Positions 24,485-33,463 of a stretch of 44,639 nucleotides of DNA are shown here, one piece after another. The position numbers and the translations under genes are program-made. The first letter of the stretch is position 1. Each line of letters opens with the position of its first letter. The notes beneath the pieces are model-generated. The model made no database searches. It was not told where the DNA came from and saw only the letters and a list, made by a program, of their open reading frames with translations. Origin of the DNA: JBGZFC01 sp041846575 (GTDB lineage: Bacteria; Bacteroidota; Bacteroidia; Bacteroidales; Dysgonomonadaceae); the NCBI GenBank assembly GCA_041846575.1, contig JBGZFC010000029.1, positions 1 to 44,639 of the forward strand. The letters are read 5' to 3'.

Positions 24485-25810
24485 TTAAATCTTATAGTCG
24501 AATATCGCTTCCATAGCAGTTTCGTCTTCATTGTATTCGCCAACCTTTACTTCTGTTATCCGGTTAATCATCGAGGGGTTGTAAGGGGCGTATATTTTTA
24601 CATAGTTTTCTGTAAAACCATGCATCATGTTTCCATGCTTTGTATGTTCGAAAAGAACCTTTCTGATAGAGCCTTTCTGAGATTGATAAAACTTAAAAGT
24701 CTTCTCTTCGGATATATCCAACAGGGCTTTGCTTCGTTCTTGTTTGGCTTGGGGAGTAACTTTGTGTTCTATTTTTAGAGCTTGTGTTCCGGCACGTTCG
24801 GAATAGGTAAAAACGTGAAGTTGCGATATGTCTAACGATTCGATAAAATTCTTGCTTTTGGCAAAATATTCGTCAGTTTCGCCACGAACACCAACAATTA
24901 CATCCACACCGATAAAAGCATGAGGCATCGCCTCTTTTGTTTTTTCAATCTTATGTTTGAAAAGAGAGGTATCGTATTTGCGTTTCATCAAGAGCAACAC
25001 CTCATCGCTTCCGGCTTGCAACGGTATGTGAAAATGTGGAGCAAAACGTTTCGATGTAGCTACAAAATCTATTATCTCATCTGTAAGCAGATTGGGTTCG
25101 ATAGATGATATTCTGAATCTTTCAATACCTTCCACCTCGTCCAAAGCTTTTATCAAATCGAAAAAAGTTTCGTTTGTTGTATGTCCGAAATCTCCAATGT
25201 TAACTCCGGTTAATACAATTTCCTTTCCGCCTTGTCGTACAACATCTTCCGCTTGTTTTACCAAGCTTGCAATAGATCCGTTTCTGCTTCTGCCTCTGGC
25301 GTAAGGAATGGTGCAGTAAGTGCAAAAATAGTCGCATCCGTCTTGAACTTTTAGAAAGTAACGTGTACGGTCGTCTGCCGAAACAGATGATGAAAATGAA
25401 GATATTCTGTTTGTTTTGGTAGTAATGATTTTACTTTCATTAAATTTAGTTAAGTCGTTGAGGTAGTTAATCACATCGAGTTTTTGTTCCGTACCCAAAA
25501 CAATATCTACTCCCTCTATTTGTGCAATATCTTGCGGTTTTAACTGAGCATAACAACCTGTAACCACTACAAACGCATTGGGATGTTGTTGAATTATTCG
25601 TCTTATTGCCTGACGACTTTTTTTATCGGCTAATTCTGTAACAGAGCATGTGTTTATCACACAAATATCGGCTTTTTGTCCTCTTCTTGCTTTGATTATA
25701 CCTGCATCGGTTAATTGTTTGCCGATAGCTGATGTTTCGGCAAAGTTAAGTTTGCAACCCAGGGTGTAGTAAGTAGCTGTTTTATTTTCGAAAACGGTTG
25801 TATCTATCAT
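24485..25810 (-). CDS. mtaB: tRNA t6A37 methylthiotransferase MtaB
   Basis: This 441-aa radical-SAM methylthiotransferase makes ms2t6A at position 37 of ANN-decoding tRNAs. The N-terminal UPF0004 domain carries one [4Fe-4S] cluster through C19, C55 and C86 (TLGCKLN, INTCSV, VTGCYA). The radical-SAM cluster is CDYFCTYC (C159, C163, C166), and a TRAM-like C-terminal domain ends the protein. The MtaB rather than MiaB subgroup is suggested by YTLGCKLNFAET at the start. A TTG 15 codons upstream is open, but the ATG at 25810 begins the protein where homologues do and suits the promoter. Confidence 0.93.
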   Translation of the reverse strand: MIDTTVFENKTATYYTLGCKLNFAETSAIGKQLTDAGIIKARRGQKADICVINTCSVTELADKKSRQAIRRIIQQHPNAFVVVTGCYAQLKPQDIAQIEGVDIVLGTEQKLDVINYLNDLTKFNESKIITTKTNRISSFSSSVSADDRTRYFLKVQDGCDYFCTYCTIPYARGRSRNGSIASLVKQAEDVVRQGGKEIVLTGVNIGDFGHTTNETFFDLIKALDEVEGIERFRISSIEPNLLTDEIIDFVATSKRFAPHFHIPLQAGSDEVLLLMKRKYDTSLFKHKIEKTKEAMPHAFIGVDVIVGVRGETDEYFAKSKNFIESLDISQLHVFTYSERAGTQALKIEHKVTPQAKQERSKALLDISEEKTFKFYQSQKGSIRKVLFEHTKHGNMMHGFTENYVKIYAPYNPSMINRITEVKVGEYNEDETAMEAIFDYKI

Positions 25811-25876
25811 ATTTTTGTTTTGCAAATAACATCTGTCGTAAACAGTTTGCAACAATGTATTTTTGATTTTAGATTA

Positions 25877-25908
25877 CAAAAGTAATAAAAAAGGTGCTCT
25901 ATATCAAG
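25877..25908 (-). promoter_or_regulatory. promoter of mtaB-acyltransferase-GT2
   Basis: On the minus strand CTTG (25908-25905), 20 bases, TACTTTTG (25884-25877). The predicted start of transcription is about 60 bases before the ATG at 25810. Confidence 0.6.
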
Positions 25909-25962
25909 TTATTTTATTTATGATTTTGGTTTTATTTATGTTGGTTGGAGATTGGTGAATTA

Positions 25963-25999
25963 TTGTCATGTTGAACGAAGTGAAACTTCTGTTTTAGAT
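25963..25999. repeat. degenerate interspersed repeat, copy 2
   Basis: TTGTCATGTTGAACGAAGTG followed by AAACTTCTGTTTTAGAT is related to the motif at 11020-11050. It lies in the non-coding 525-base gap between mtaB and the chromate transporter genes. The remainder of that gap holds only the two promoters and AT-rich sequence. Confidence 0.4.
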
Positions 26000-26293
26000 A
26001 CTTTTTAGTTTCGAGTTACGTTTTTTTAGTGTAAGTAGTCTAATTCCAATTTAGTAGTTACTTGCTCTATATAAGGAGGGTTAATTATCATGCAAATAGA
26101 TTTGCTATAGCAACAAAAAATTTAGTGTGCTTTGCGTGAAAGCAACTGATAATTGAAAGCCGACAATTGAATGCGGAAATAATTATAAAAAAATCTTATG
26201 TCTATAAAGTTGTCACATCAAGTTTGTTTATTTGTTTACCTCTTATAAACTAAAAATATCAACACATTGGAATGTTACAATATTCTTTTTTAC

Positions 26294-26301
26294 TACCTTT
26301 G
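26294..26301 (+). promoter_or_regulatory. -7 element of the chromate transporter genes
   Basis: TACCTTTG fits TAnnTTTG and lies 34 bases before the ATG at 26336. It falls inside the frame that would be used by an upstream start at 26267, which argues for the downstream ATG. Confidence 0.45.
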
Positions 26302-26335
26302 TCGTGCAACGAGATATAAACTCAAAAAAAGAGGA

Positions 26336-26899
26336 ATGAATAGCAGCAAAATAAAAGATTATTGGAGACTCTTCATAGTTTTTTTTAAAATAGGTGCTTT
26401 TACGTTTGGCGGAGGCTTTGCAATGATTCCGCTTATACGAAAAGAGGTTGTAACTAAAAGAGAGTGGCTCAATGATGATGAATTTATGGATATGCTGGTG
26501 ATAGCTCAATCTGCTCCCGGACCTGTCGCCTTAAATACGGCTTTGTTTGTCGGTAATAAAAGATTGGGATTTAAGGGAAGTCTGTTTTCGGGAGCAGGGG
26601 TAATTATTCCTTCATTTGTGGCGATATTACTTATTGCAATAGTTTTTACGCAGTTTAAAGAGAATCCTGTTATAGAAAGAATTTTTAAAGGTATTCGTCC
26701 TGCAGTAGTTGCATTGATTGTTACACCTCTTTTTCAACTTGGAAAAGCAGCAAAAATTACCTGGTTAACCATTTGGATACCGATTAGTGTAGCTCTGCTT
26801 GTTTGGCTTTTACATGTTTCTCCGATATATATTGTAGTGTGTTCCATTGCTTTGGGAATTGGTTATACTGCTTATATAAGGTATAAAATAGGGAAATGA
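26336..26899 (+). CDS. chromate transporter family protein (short-chain CHR), first half
   Basis: This 187-aa membrane protein is one half of a two-gene CHR transporter. The motif FKIGAFTFGGGFAMIPLI opens the domain and QSAPGPVALNTALFVG follows, both diagnostic for CHR. About five to six membrane segments are visible. The ATG at 26336 is preceded by GAGG, an unusually good ribosome site for this window, and begins the protein where homologues do. It probably forms a heterodimer with the next gene, 14 bases downstream. Chromate export is known for some members, but sulfate or other anions may be the real substrate here. Confidence 0.88.
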   Translation: MNSSKIKDYWRLFIVFFKIGAFTFGGGFAMIPLIRKEVVTKREWLNDDEFMDMLVIAQSAPGPVALNTALFVGNKRLGFKGSLFSGAGVIIPSFVAILLIAIVFTQFKENPVIERIFKGIRPAVVALIVTPLFQLGKAAKITWLTIWIPISVALLVWLLHVSPIYIVVCSIALGIGYTAYIRYKIGK

Positions 26900-26913
26900 T
26901 AAAGATGTGACAA

Positions 26914-27471
26914 ATGGATTTACTTGAATTATATATATTACTGTTTGTCTCATTTTTCAAAATCGGACTGTTTGGATTCGGTGGGGGTTATGGCATGTTG
27001 TCGCTAATTCAATACGAAGTGGTTGAACTACATAAATGGATTACCGTAAGCGATTTTACAGATATTGTAGCTATTTCTCAAACAACTCCCGGACCTATTG
27101 CTTTTAATTCGGCAACTTATATTGGTTACACATCGGTAACCGAAATGGGCTATTCTTCGTTTCAGGGTGTTATTGGTTCAGCTATCTGTACTTTTGCGGT
27201 AAGTATTCCTTCTCTGATTATAATGACCGTTGTATGTGCTTTTTTTGCACGAATAAACAATAATGTATGGGTGCGTGCATCACTATCTGTTTTAAAGCCT
27301 GCAATTATTGGATTGATAGCATCGGCAGCATTGATGTTGATGACACCATACAATTTTGTCGATTATAAAAGCATAATTATTTTTATTGCCGTAATATTAG
27401 CTTCATTAAAGAAAGTCGATCCTATAATGTTGATTATTTTAGCAGGTATTTTGGGGCTTTTGTTATATTAG
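26914..27471 (+). CDS. chromate transporter family protein (short-chain CHR), second half
   Basis: This 185-aa membrane protein is homologous to its neighbour: FFKIGLFGFGGGYGMLSLIQ and SQTTPGPIAFNSATYIG repeat the CHR motifs with different surrounding sequence. Bacterial CHR transporters occur either as one protein with two such domains or as adjacent short genes, as here. Paired short proteins are expected to insert with opposite topology. It ends in a region containing a strong shared terminator. Confidence 0.88.
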   Translation: MDLLELYILLFVSFFKIGLFGFGGGYGMLSLIQYEVVELHKWITVSDFTDIVAISQTTPGPIAFNSATYIGYTSVTEMGYSSFQGVIGSAICTFAVSIPSLIIMTVVCAFFARINNNVWVRASLSVLKPAIIGLIASAALMLMTPYNFVDYKSIIIFIAVILASLKKVDPIMLIILAGILGLLLY

Positions 27472-27640
27472 TGATTAGTGGTGTGTGTTAATGGTGGATT
27501 GACATTCCTGTCTGTTCATATTATTGTAGAAAGAATACGATAGCTTTGCTTTCGTTATTCGTACCCAATTGCATACTTTCAGTACGCTCATTCGTACTCA
27601 ATCTCAGCTCCTTGTATTTGATGACATTCAACAAATTGAT

Positions 27641-27686
27641 AAAAAGAGCCAACTAAATCATTGTGAAGTAGTTGGCTTTGTTTTTG
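27641..27686. terminator. bidirectional terminator
   Basis: AGCCAACTA (27647-27655) pairs with TAGTTGGCT (27669-27677), with T-rich sequence on the right and A-rich on the left. It serves both the plus-strand chromate transporter genes and the minus-strand phosphohexomutase gene, whose stop is 17 bases away. Confidence 0.85.
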
Positions 27687-27703
27687 CTGATTGTTGAATA
27701 TCA

Positions 27704-29452
27704 CTAAATATTCAACTCTTGTCTAATCATTTCAATTTTACTGTCAGCTACTCTTTGGGCTTCTGCCAAATCTTCAATGCCGTTTACTTTAGCTCTTACC
27801 TCGATGTAGAACTTAATCTTTGGTTCAGTGCCAGAAGGTCTGATAGATAGTTTTGTTCCTTCTTCGGTAAAGTATTGTAATACGTTAGAAGTGGTTGGCA
27901 TTTCGAGTGCAATTTTTTCGTTTTTAGTTAAGTCAACAGCCTCCAATTTAGCAAAATCTTTATATAGATTTACTGGTGAACCTGCAAGAGATTTAAGCGG
28001 ATTTAATCGATAGTTTTTCATCATGTTTTCTATCTCTTCGGCTCCCTCTTTGCCTTTACGAACAAGAGAAATACCCACTTCTTTCGAGTAACCGTACTCT
28101 ACGTATATGTCTTCCAGAAGTTGATATACTGTTTTCCCTTTATCTTTTGCCCATGCTGCAATCTCAGCAAAAAGAGTACAAGCCGATACTGAATCTTTGT
28201 CGCGTACGAAATCGCTTGCCAAAAAGCCGTAACTCTCTTCGCCGCCTCCAATGTACTGTTTTACACCTTCATTTTCGCGAATTATTTTTGCAATCCATTT
28301 GAATCCGGTGTAGCAATCAAACATTTCGATACCGTTTTTTCTTGCAATATCGTTAACTAATTCTGTAGTCACAATGGTTTTTACAACATACTCTTTTCCG
28401 GTTATCAATCCCATTTCTTTGCGTTTGGTCATCAAGTAATAAAGGAAAATAAGCATTGTTTGGTTGCCATTGATAAGAACAAAGTTTCCGTCGTTATCTC
28501 TTACGGCAGTGCCTATTCTATCGGCATCGGGGTCGGTAGCCATAACAAATTCTGCTCCGGTTTCTATTGCTTTTTTGATAGCCAATTCCAGAGCAGCAGG
28601 TTCTTCGGGATTGGGAGAGTAAACCGTTGGGAATTCACCGCTTGTTATATATTGTTCGGGTACATCATAAATATTGGTAAATCCAATGGCGCGAAGAGCT
28701 TTCGGTACAATTTCAACTCCTGTTCCGTGAATTGGTGTATATACCATTTTAATGTCGTGATGTCGTTCTATAGCTTCGGGCGATAATACAAAGCCTTTTA
28801 TCTCTTCAACGAAAGCGTCATCCATATCTTTTCCAATGGTTTGGATTTTATTTTTATCGCCGTCAAATTTAATATCGCTAATTTCATTTATGCGATTTAC
28901 TTCAGCTATGATGTTTCTGTCGTGTGGTGCGAGTACTTGTGCACCGTCATCCCAATATGCTTTGTAGCCGTTATACTCTTTTGGGTTGTGTGATGCTGTT
29001 ATCATAATTCCGCTTTGACAACCCAATTTACGAATCGCGTATGAAATTTCAGGAGTAGGGCGTAAATCTTCAAACAGATACACTTTAATTCCGTTTGCTG
29101 AGAATATGTCTGCTGAAATTTCTGCATATTTGCGACTGTTTGTTCTACAGTCGTGACCAACCACTACTTTTATCTCTTCAAGGTTAGAAAACTCTTTTAA
29201 TAGATAATTCGAAAGCCCTTGTGTTGCGCTTCCAACTGTATATTTGTTCACACGATTGCTTCCGGCTCCCATTATACCTCGCATTCCTCCTGTACCGAAT
29301 TCCAAATCTTTGTAAAATGCATCAATTAGTAGCGTTTTGTCTTCTCTTTCTAACATCAGTTTTATCTCTTGTTTCGTCTCTTGGTCATAGTCGCCACTTA
29401 ACCAGGCATTTGCTTTACTCGTTACTCTTTCTAATAATTCTTTGTTTTCCAT
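27704..29452 (-). CDS. phospho-sugar mutase (phosphoglucomutase/phosphomannomutase)
   Basis: This 582-aa cytoplasmic alpha-D-phosphohexomutase moves phosphate between C1 and C6 of a hexose. The phosphoserine loop is MITASHNPKEYNGYK (S154), the metal loop DPDADR (307-312), the sugar loop GGGEESYGF and the phosphate-binding loop RPSGTEPKIKFY near the C-terminus. All four are intact. Length is that of the larger PGM/PMM subgroup found in Bacteroidota and Firmicutes, which mostly favours glucose phosphates, but substrate cannot be fixed by sequence. It follows the C69 peptidase by 48 bases on the same strand. Confidence 0.93.
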   Translation of the reverse strand: MENKELLERVTSKANAWLSGDYDQETKQEIKLMLEREDKTLLIDAFYKDLEFGTGGMRGIMGAGSNRVNKYTVGSATQGLSNYLLKEFSNLEEIKVVVGHDCRTNSRKYAEISADIFSANGIKVYLFEDLRPTPEISYAIRKLGCQSGIMITASHNPKEYNGYKAYWDDGAQVLAPHDRNIIAEVNRINEISDIKFDGDKNKIQTIGKDMDDAFVEEIKGFVLSPEAIERHHDIKMVYTPIHGTGVEIVPKALRAIGFTNIYDVPEQYITSGEFPTVYSPNPEEPAALELAIKKAIETGAEFVMATDPDADRIGTAVRDNDGNFVLINGNQTMLIFLYYLMTKRKEMGLITGKEYVVKTIVTTELVNDIARKNGIEMFDCYTGFKWIAKIIRENEGVKQYIGGGEESYGFLASDFVRDKDSVSACTLFAEIAAWAKDKGKTVYQLLEDIYVEYGYSKEVGISLVRKGKEGAEEIENMMKNYRLNPLKSLAGSPVNLYKDFAKLEAVDLTKNEKIALEMPTTSNVLQYFTEEGTKLSIRPSGTEPKIKFYIEVRAKVNGIEDLAEAQRVADSKIEMIRQELNI

Positions 29453-29500
29453 ACGAATCGTTATGTTTTAATTTGTTTGAGAAATCTATAAAGTTTTGAG

Positions 29501-31141
29501 TTATTCTAATTCTCTAACCTTGTATTTGTCTCCTGTTTCTTCGATAACTTTTTTGATAAATTCTTTTGGATATCCTGTACGTTTTGGAGAATCGGGCAAG
29601 CCGTACGGATTGCGTTTGAATTTTCCGTTTTCTTCCTTTTTAATTACACCGTCAAGATATTTTACCATCATATATTCTTCAAGTTTTTTCCATTCAGCCA
29701 TACCTTCTGCAACCAGGTTGTTGGAGTATTGGGTTAGATATTTCACACTTTCTTCTTGTGATTTGTTGGATAACTCATTAGCTTCTTTTTCAATTTTCGG
29801 TTGCGCTTCGCGGAATTGATTTTCGAGTTTTGATTGAACTTTTTTCATGTCTTCACTCATATCGCTATATCGAGTATAAACCATATTCGATACCCTGTTG
29901 TGAATCCAAAATGCAGATGTTGGTGAATATGTTAATAAATCTCCATTACCTTGTTCCATTGCATGTGGCACTTTGTTATGATTGCAATAGAAAGGATAAT
30001 ATACTGTTTGTGCTGCATCATCCACCCCGAACCATAAAATTCCGCCAATGTGGTTAGGTAACCAAGAACGCATTTGTGATACGAAAGAGAATCCGGTTTG
30101 TTGTGTTGCGATTGGGCGTTCGTTGCAGTAGGACTCAGATTCAAATTCAAATGTAAGCGGAGATAATCTGTATGGAGAGTTAAACGGACCTGCTCCAACA
30201 TCGTAACGCCAATCGAGTTCCGTTCCTTCGTAGTGATCGCGCATCAAGGCTTGTATGTCTTGAACACTAAGTTTGCGGTCTGCCTTTATGTACAGAGGCA
30301 TTGGGTCTGTAGTTTGTCCTTTTGCATAAGTTACATATTTTGCCATATCTTTGTTTATATGGTTAAAAAACGACCAAACTCTTGCTTCACAAAAACGCAA
30401 TGCTCCGAAATCGAGAGGGGCATAAACTTTTGCAAAACTAAAATCTTTATCTTTACCGTTGAAATATCCTTTTTCGCGAGCGAAAGAGATTACATCGGGT
30501 GCGTATATACAGTTTTCAGGATCGTTCAATGGGAATTGTTGTATTCTTGCTTGATTGGCGTGTGCCGATACGCAATCGTCGGGAATACGTATGGCAACCC
30601 ATACTGCTCCTTTATTTCCGGAACCTTTACCAATCATCTCCATTATCCATATTTCATTTGGGTCGGCGATGGAGAATGATTCTCCTGAGCTTGCGAAGCC
30701 GTATTCCCGAACCAAGTCTGTCATGATTTTTATAGCCTCACGTGCATTTGTCGCACGTTGCAGAGTTGTATATATTAAACTGCCGTAATCCATTATTGCT
30801 GTGGTATCTGTAAGTTCTTCCCTTCCTCCAAAAGTGGTTTCGGCAATTGTTAGCTGATGCTCATTCATGTTTCCGATAACATTGTACGTTCTCAGCACTT
30901 GTGGTATTTCGCCCATATATTTTCCGGTGTCCCATTCGTAAATTTTTAGCATCTCGCCGGGTCTATATGTTTTTGCGGGCCAATGATACAGTTCGCCATA
31001 CAAGTTGTAAGAGTCTGCCGAGTAAGATATTATTGTTGACCCGTCAGCAGAAGCTTTTTTCCCCACCAAAAAATTGGTACAAGGAAAAACCATAGATGTT
31101 GCAAATAATACAATAATTGCAGTTAAAATGTTTTTCTTCAT
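29501..31141 (-). CDS. C69 family dipeptidase
   Basis: This 546-aa N-terminal-nucleophile hydrolase of peptidase family C69 (PepD-like) cleaves dipeptides. The signal sequence (1-20, ending SMVFP) is followed at once by CTNFLVGKKASADGSTI, so removal of the signal would expose C21 as the catalytic N-terminal cysteine, as in Bacteroidota relatives. GGREELTDTTAIMDYG and ESFSIADPNEIWIMEMIG are conserved family segments. Export suggests periplasmic or surface breakdown of peptides taken up as nutrients. It diverges from the FtsB-like gene. Confidence 0.93.
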   Translation of the reverse strand: MKKNILTAIIVLFATSMVFPCTNFLVGKKASADGSTIISYSADSYNLYGELYHWPAKTYRPGEMLKIYEWDTGKYMGEIPQVLRTYNVIGNMNEHQLTIAETTFGGREELTDTTAIMDYGSLIYTTLQRATNAREAIKIMTDLVREYGFASSGESFSIADPNEIWIMEMIGKGSGNKGAVWVAIRIPDDCVSAHANQARIQQFPLNDPENCIYAPDVISFAREKGYFNGKDKDFSFAKVYAPLDFGALRFCEARVWSFFNHINKDMAKYVTYAKGQTTDPMPLYIKADRKLSVQDIQALMRDHYEGTELDWRYDVGAGPFNSPYRLSPLTFEFESESYCNERPIATQQTGFSFVSQMRSWLPNHIGGILWFGVDDAAQTVYYPFYCNHNKVPHAMEQGNGDLLTYSPTSAFWIHNRVSNMVYTRYSDMSEDMKKVQSKLENQFREAQPKIEKEANELSNKSQEESVKYLTQYSNNLVAEGMAEWKKLEEYMMVKYLDGVIKKEENGKFKRNPYGLPDSPKRTGYPKEFIKKVIEETGDKYKVRELE

Positions 31142-31335
31142 TGTTTCTAATCTATTTTAATGTAATATATTTTATGTTTGATGCGGATTTTGTTGAAATA
31201 AAAACCTTTTTTTATTTCAATAATATCAAAAAAATAAGTTTGTCTGTTATATTTATTATTGAGTGTAAAGATAGTTTAAAAACTACATATATACAACAGG
31301 GCATAATTATTATTTCGTTTAATTTAAGGATTTCT

Positions 31336-31367
31336 CTTGATTATAAAGTAAAAATAATTTATTTTTG
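31336..31367 (+). promoter_or_regulatory. promoter of the ftsB-like to xerD run
   Basis: CTTG (31336-31339), a 20-base spacer and TATTTTTG (31360-31367), 24 bases before the ATG of the first gene. One mismatch to the Bacteroidetes consensus. No other promoter-like site is evident before xerD. Confidence 0.6.
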
Positions 31368-31391
31368 CATCAGTAAACGGGTAAAAGAACT

Positions 31392-31694
31392 ATGAAAAAG
31401 TTTGAAAACTTAAATAGAAGGAGATTTGGCATTTCCGGATATCAATTGCTGTTTTTGGTGATTCTTGTTTTATCTCTATTTCTTTTTGGTGATAATAGTA
31501 TAATAAAAAGGATAAAATACGAAAAAGAGATACAACATTTGGAATCGCAGATTGAGTTTTACAGAAAACAGACCGAGATTGACCGGACTAAACTTGACGA
31601 ATTGAAATCGAATAAAGAAAACCTTGAAAAATTTGCCCGCGAAAATTATTTAATGAGAAAAGATGGCGAGGATGTCTTTATAATAGTAGAATAA
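31392..31694 (+). CDS. septum formation initiator family protein (FtsB/DivIC-like)
   Basis: This 100-aa bitopic membrane protein has one hydrophobic segment (about 19-36, QLLFLVILVLSLFLFG) and then a charged coiled coil (about 45-80, KEIQHLESQIEFYRKQTEID). The end ENLEKFARENYLMRKDGEDV is the conserved tail of FtsB/DivIC proteins. With FtsL and FtsQ/DivIB these form the divisome subcomplex that licenses septal peptidoglycan synthesis. Length fits. It heads a plus-strand run that ends with xerD. Confidence 0.88.
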   Translation: MKKFENLNRRRFGISGYQLLFLVILVLSLFLFGDNSIIKRIKYEKEIQHLESQIEFYRKQTEIDRTKLDELKSNKENLEKFARENYLMRKDGEDVFIIVE

Positions 31695-31744
31695 TTCTTG
31701 TTTATTATAAATTGCTAAAAATAATAAAAAAAGCATTGTGATAT

Positions 31745-32092
31745 ATGAAAAGCGGTTTTTTATATAAATCCGGAGCAATTTTGATATTGATTGCCACTAT
31801 AGTACATCTTTTTGTTCCTGGTATTGCAAAATGGTTAATGGTTGTTGGGGTTGTTGCATTACTTATTTCAACAGCACTTAATCCATATCAGGGCAAGAGC
31901 ATAAGAGGCAAGAGGCTTTATAACTTCCAGATTATTTCGAGTATGCTTATGGCTGTGTCTGCATACTTAATGTTTACCGATAATAATATTTGGACATTGA
32001 CTATGATGGTGGGAGCTGTATTTCTGCTTTACGCCGCTATTATGATACCAAAAGAGTTGGGAAAAGAGAATTTTGGAAAAAATAACACATGA
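31745..32092 (+). CDS. small four-helix membrane protein, unknown function
   Basis: This 115-aa protein has four predicted membrane segments (about 10-26, 29-45, 64-81, 85-103) and a short basic loop KSIRGKRLYNFQ between the second and third. No catalytic motif is seen. It resembles small conserved hypothetical membrane proteins of Bacteroidota. It lies 50 bases after the FtsB-like gene and 51 before the response regulator, and is probably in the same transcript. Confidence 0.7.
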   Translation: MKSGFLYKSGAILILIATIVHLFVPGIAKWLMVVGVVALLISTALNPYQGKSIRGKRLYNFQIISSMLMAVSAYLMFTDNNIWTLTMMVGAVFLLYAAIMIPKELGKENFGKNNT

Positions 32093-32143
32093 AAATGTGA
32101 ATCAATATAAAAAAGTTCATCGATAAAATAATAAAATAAATCA

Positions 32144-33442
32144 ATGAAGCGTGTTCTGATATTAGATGACAATTTAACAGTATGTCTGATGCTTAAATCG
32201 TGGCTTGTTAAAAAAGATTATAAAGTTGATATAGCTACAAGTGTTGACGGAGCTATAGAAACAGTAAAGAATAAGCCTTTTGATTTAATACTTTCTGACA
32301 TTCGAATGCCCGGAGCTGACGGATTCTCACTTCTTTCATGGGTGAAAAAATTTGATTCTGATATATTAGTTATAATGATGACCGGATTTGCAGATGTAGA
32401 AACTGCTGTGGAGTCATTAAAGTCAGGAGCTGTAGATTATATTTCAAAACCCATCGAACCGGAAATTCTTTTTTCGAAAATTGAAGAGGCTTTTAAGTCG
32501 CAACAAAATCAAAAGGATATGAGAAAAATGGCGGGTGACTTTTTCTTGCCGCCACTTGATAAGTACAAGATGTTTTCTGAGTTAATCCATGAAGTTGCTG
32601 TTAATGAATCGCATCTTTTAATTGTAGGTGATAAGGGTACAGGAAAAATGTCGTTGGCAAAGCAAATATTCGAGAAGAAAGGCAATCCTGCGAAACCATT
32701 TATTATATTAGAAAGTACCGATATGGTTTTGAAAAATAAACTTATGTCAGGCGTTGAAGATGTTCTCGGTATAGATGAACTTTTTGACATGGCAAAGGGT
32801 GGAGTTTTGTTTGTAAAAAATGTGGAGTCTTTAAATTCAAGATGTCAAGACAGGTTATTGCAACGCATATTAAAACAGAACAAAGATGAATATTTTTGTC
32901 AATGTTTCTTAAGCAGTGACAATACACTGAAGGAGTTAAAGAAAACAATTATGCCAAAACTATATAATTTGTTTGACAAAGTAATTGAATTTCCTCGTTT
33001 GTGTGACGATAAAGATGTGATTCTCTATTTTACAAGCCACTTTATTCAATTTGCAAATAATGAGACCAATAAGAATATTAATAAAATTGATAAAAAAGTA
33101 ATTGACAGTTTTCTCAGTTACTCTTGGCCCGGTAATATTCAAGAGTTGAAAAATACAATATTCAAAGCCGTATTGCTTTCTGAAGGAACAGAGATAAGAT
33201 CGGAGGTTATACCATATTTGTTTCAAAAAACACTACCCGATATAGAGTCTAATAACCATTTGGTTGCCGATGAAGCAGGCAATGATGTGAAAAGCCTTCG
33301 AAAAGAGAATTACGAGAAAGAAAAAATAAAGGAAGCTCTTGAGATAGCAAAAGGAAATAAAACTGTTGCATCTTCCATCCTGAATATTGATAGAAAAACA
33401 TTGTACAATAAAATTAAACTGTACAAAATAGAATATAATTAA
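32144..33442 (+). CDS. NtrC-like response regulator with degenerate AAA+ domain
   Basis: This 432-aa protein has receiver, AAA+ and Fis-type HTH domains. The receiver (1-118) looks active: D8, D9, phosphate acceptor D52, T80 and K102. The central domain aligns with sigma-54 activators (WPGNIQELK at 328-336) but is altered. Walker A is GDKGTGKM (162-169) with M for T/S. Walker B is VLFVKNV (221-227) instead of LFLDE. No GAFTGA loop is present between 185 and 220. The arginine-finger region reads MPKLYNLF instead of RxDLYYRL. The C-terminal HTH (about 388-430, GNKTVASSILNIDRKTLYNK) is intact. It probably binds DNA without ATP-driven sigma-54 remodelling. The partner kinase follows by 21 bases. 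Confidence 0.88.
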   Translation: MKRVLILDDNLTVCLMLKSWLVKKDYKVDIATSVDGAIETVKNKPFDLILSDIRMPGADGFSLLSWVKKFDSDILVIMMTGFADVETAVESLKSGAVDYISKPIEPEILFSKIEEAFKSQQNQKDMRKMAGDFFLPPLDKYKMFSELIHEVAVNESHLLIVGDKGTGKMSLAKQIFEKKGNPAKPFIILESTDMVLKNKLMSGVEDVLGIDELFDMAKGGVLFVKNVESLNSRCQDRLLQRILKQNKDEYFCQCFLSSDNTLKELKKTIMPKLYNLFDKVIEFPRLCDDKDVILYFTSHFIQFANNETNKNINKIDKKVIDSFLSYSWPGNIQELKNTIFKAVLLSEGTEIRSEVIPYLFQKTLPDIESNNHLVADEAGNDVKSLRKENYEKEKIKEALEIAKGNKTVASSILNIDRKTLYNKIKLYKIEYN

Positions 33443-33463
33443 CCCTTTTTTAGCAGTATCACC

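Noticed and set aside
25811..25855. Upstream TTG start for MtaB
   Set aside because: It lies close to the predicted transcription start and adds residues not expected in the family; the ATG at 25810 is preferred.
26267..26335. Upstream start for the first chromate transporter protein
   Set aside because: The -7 promoter element lies within that extension, and the ATG at 26336 has a GAGG ribosome site and the normal family start.
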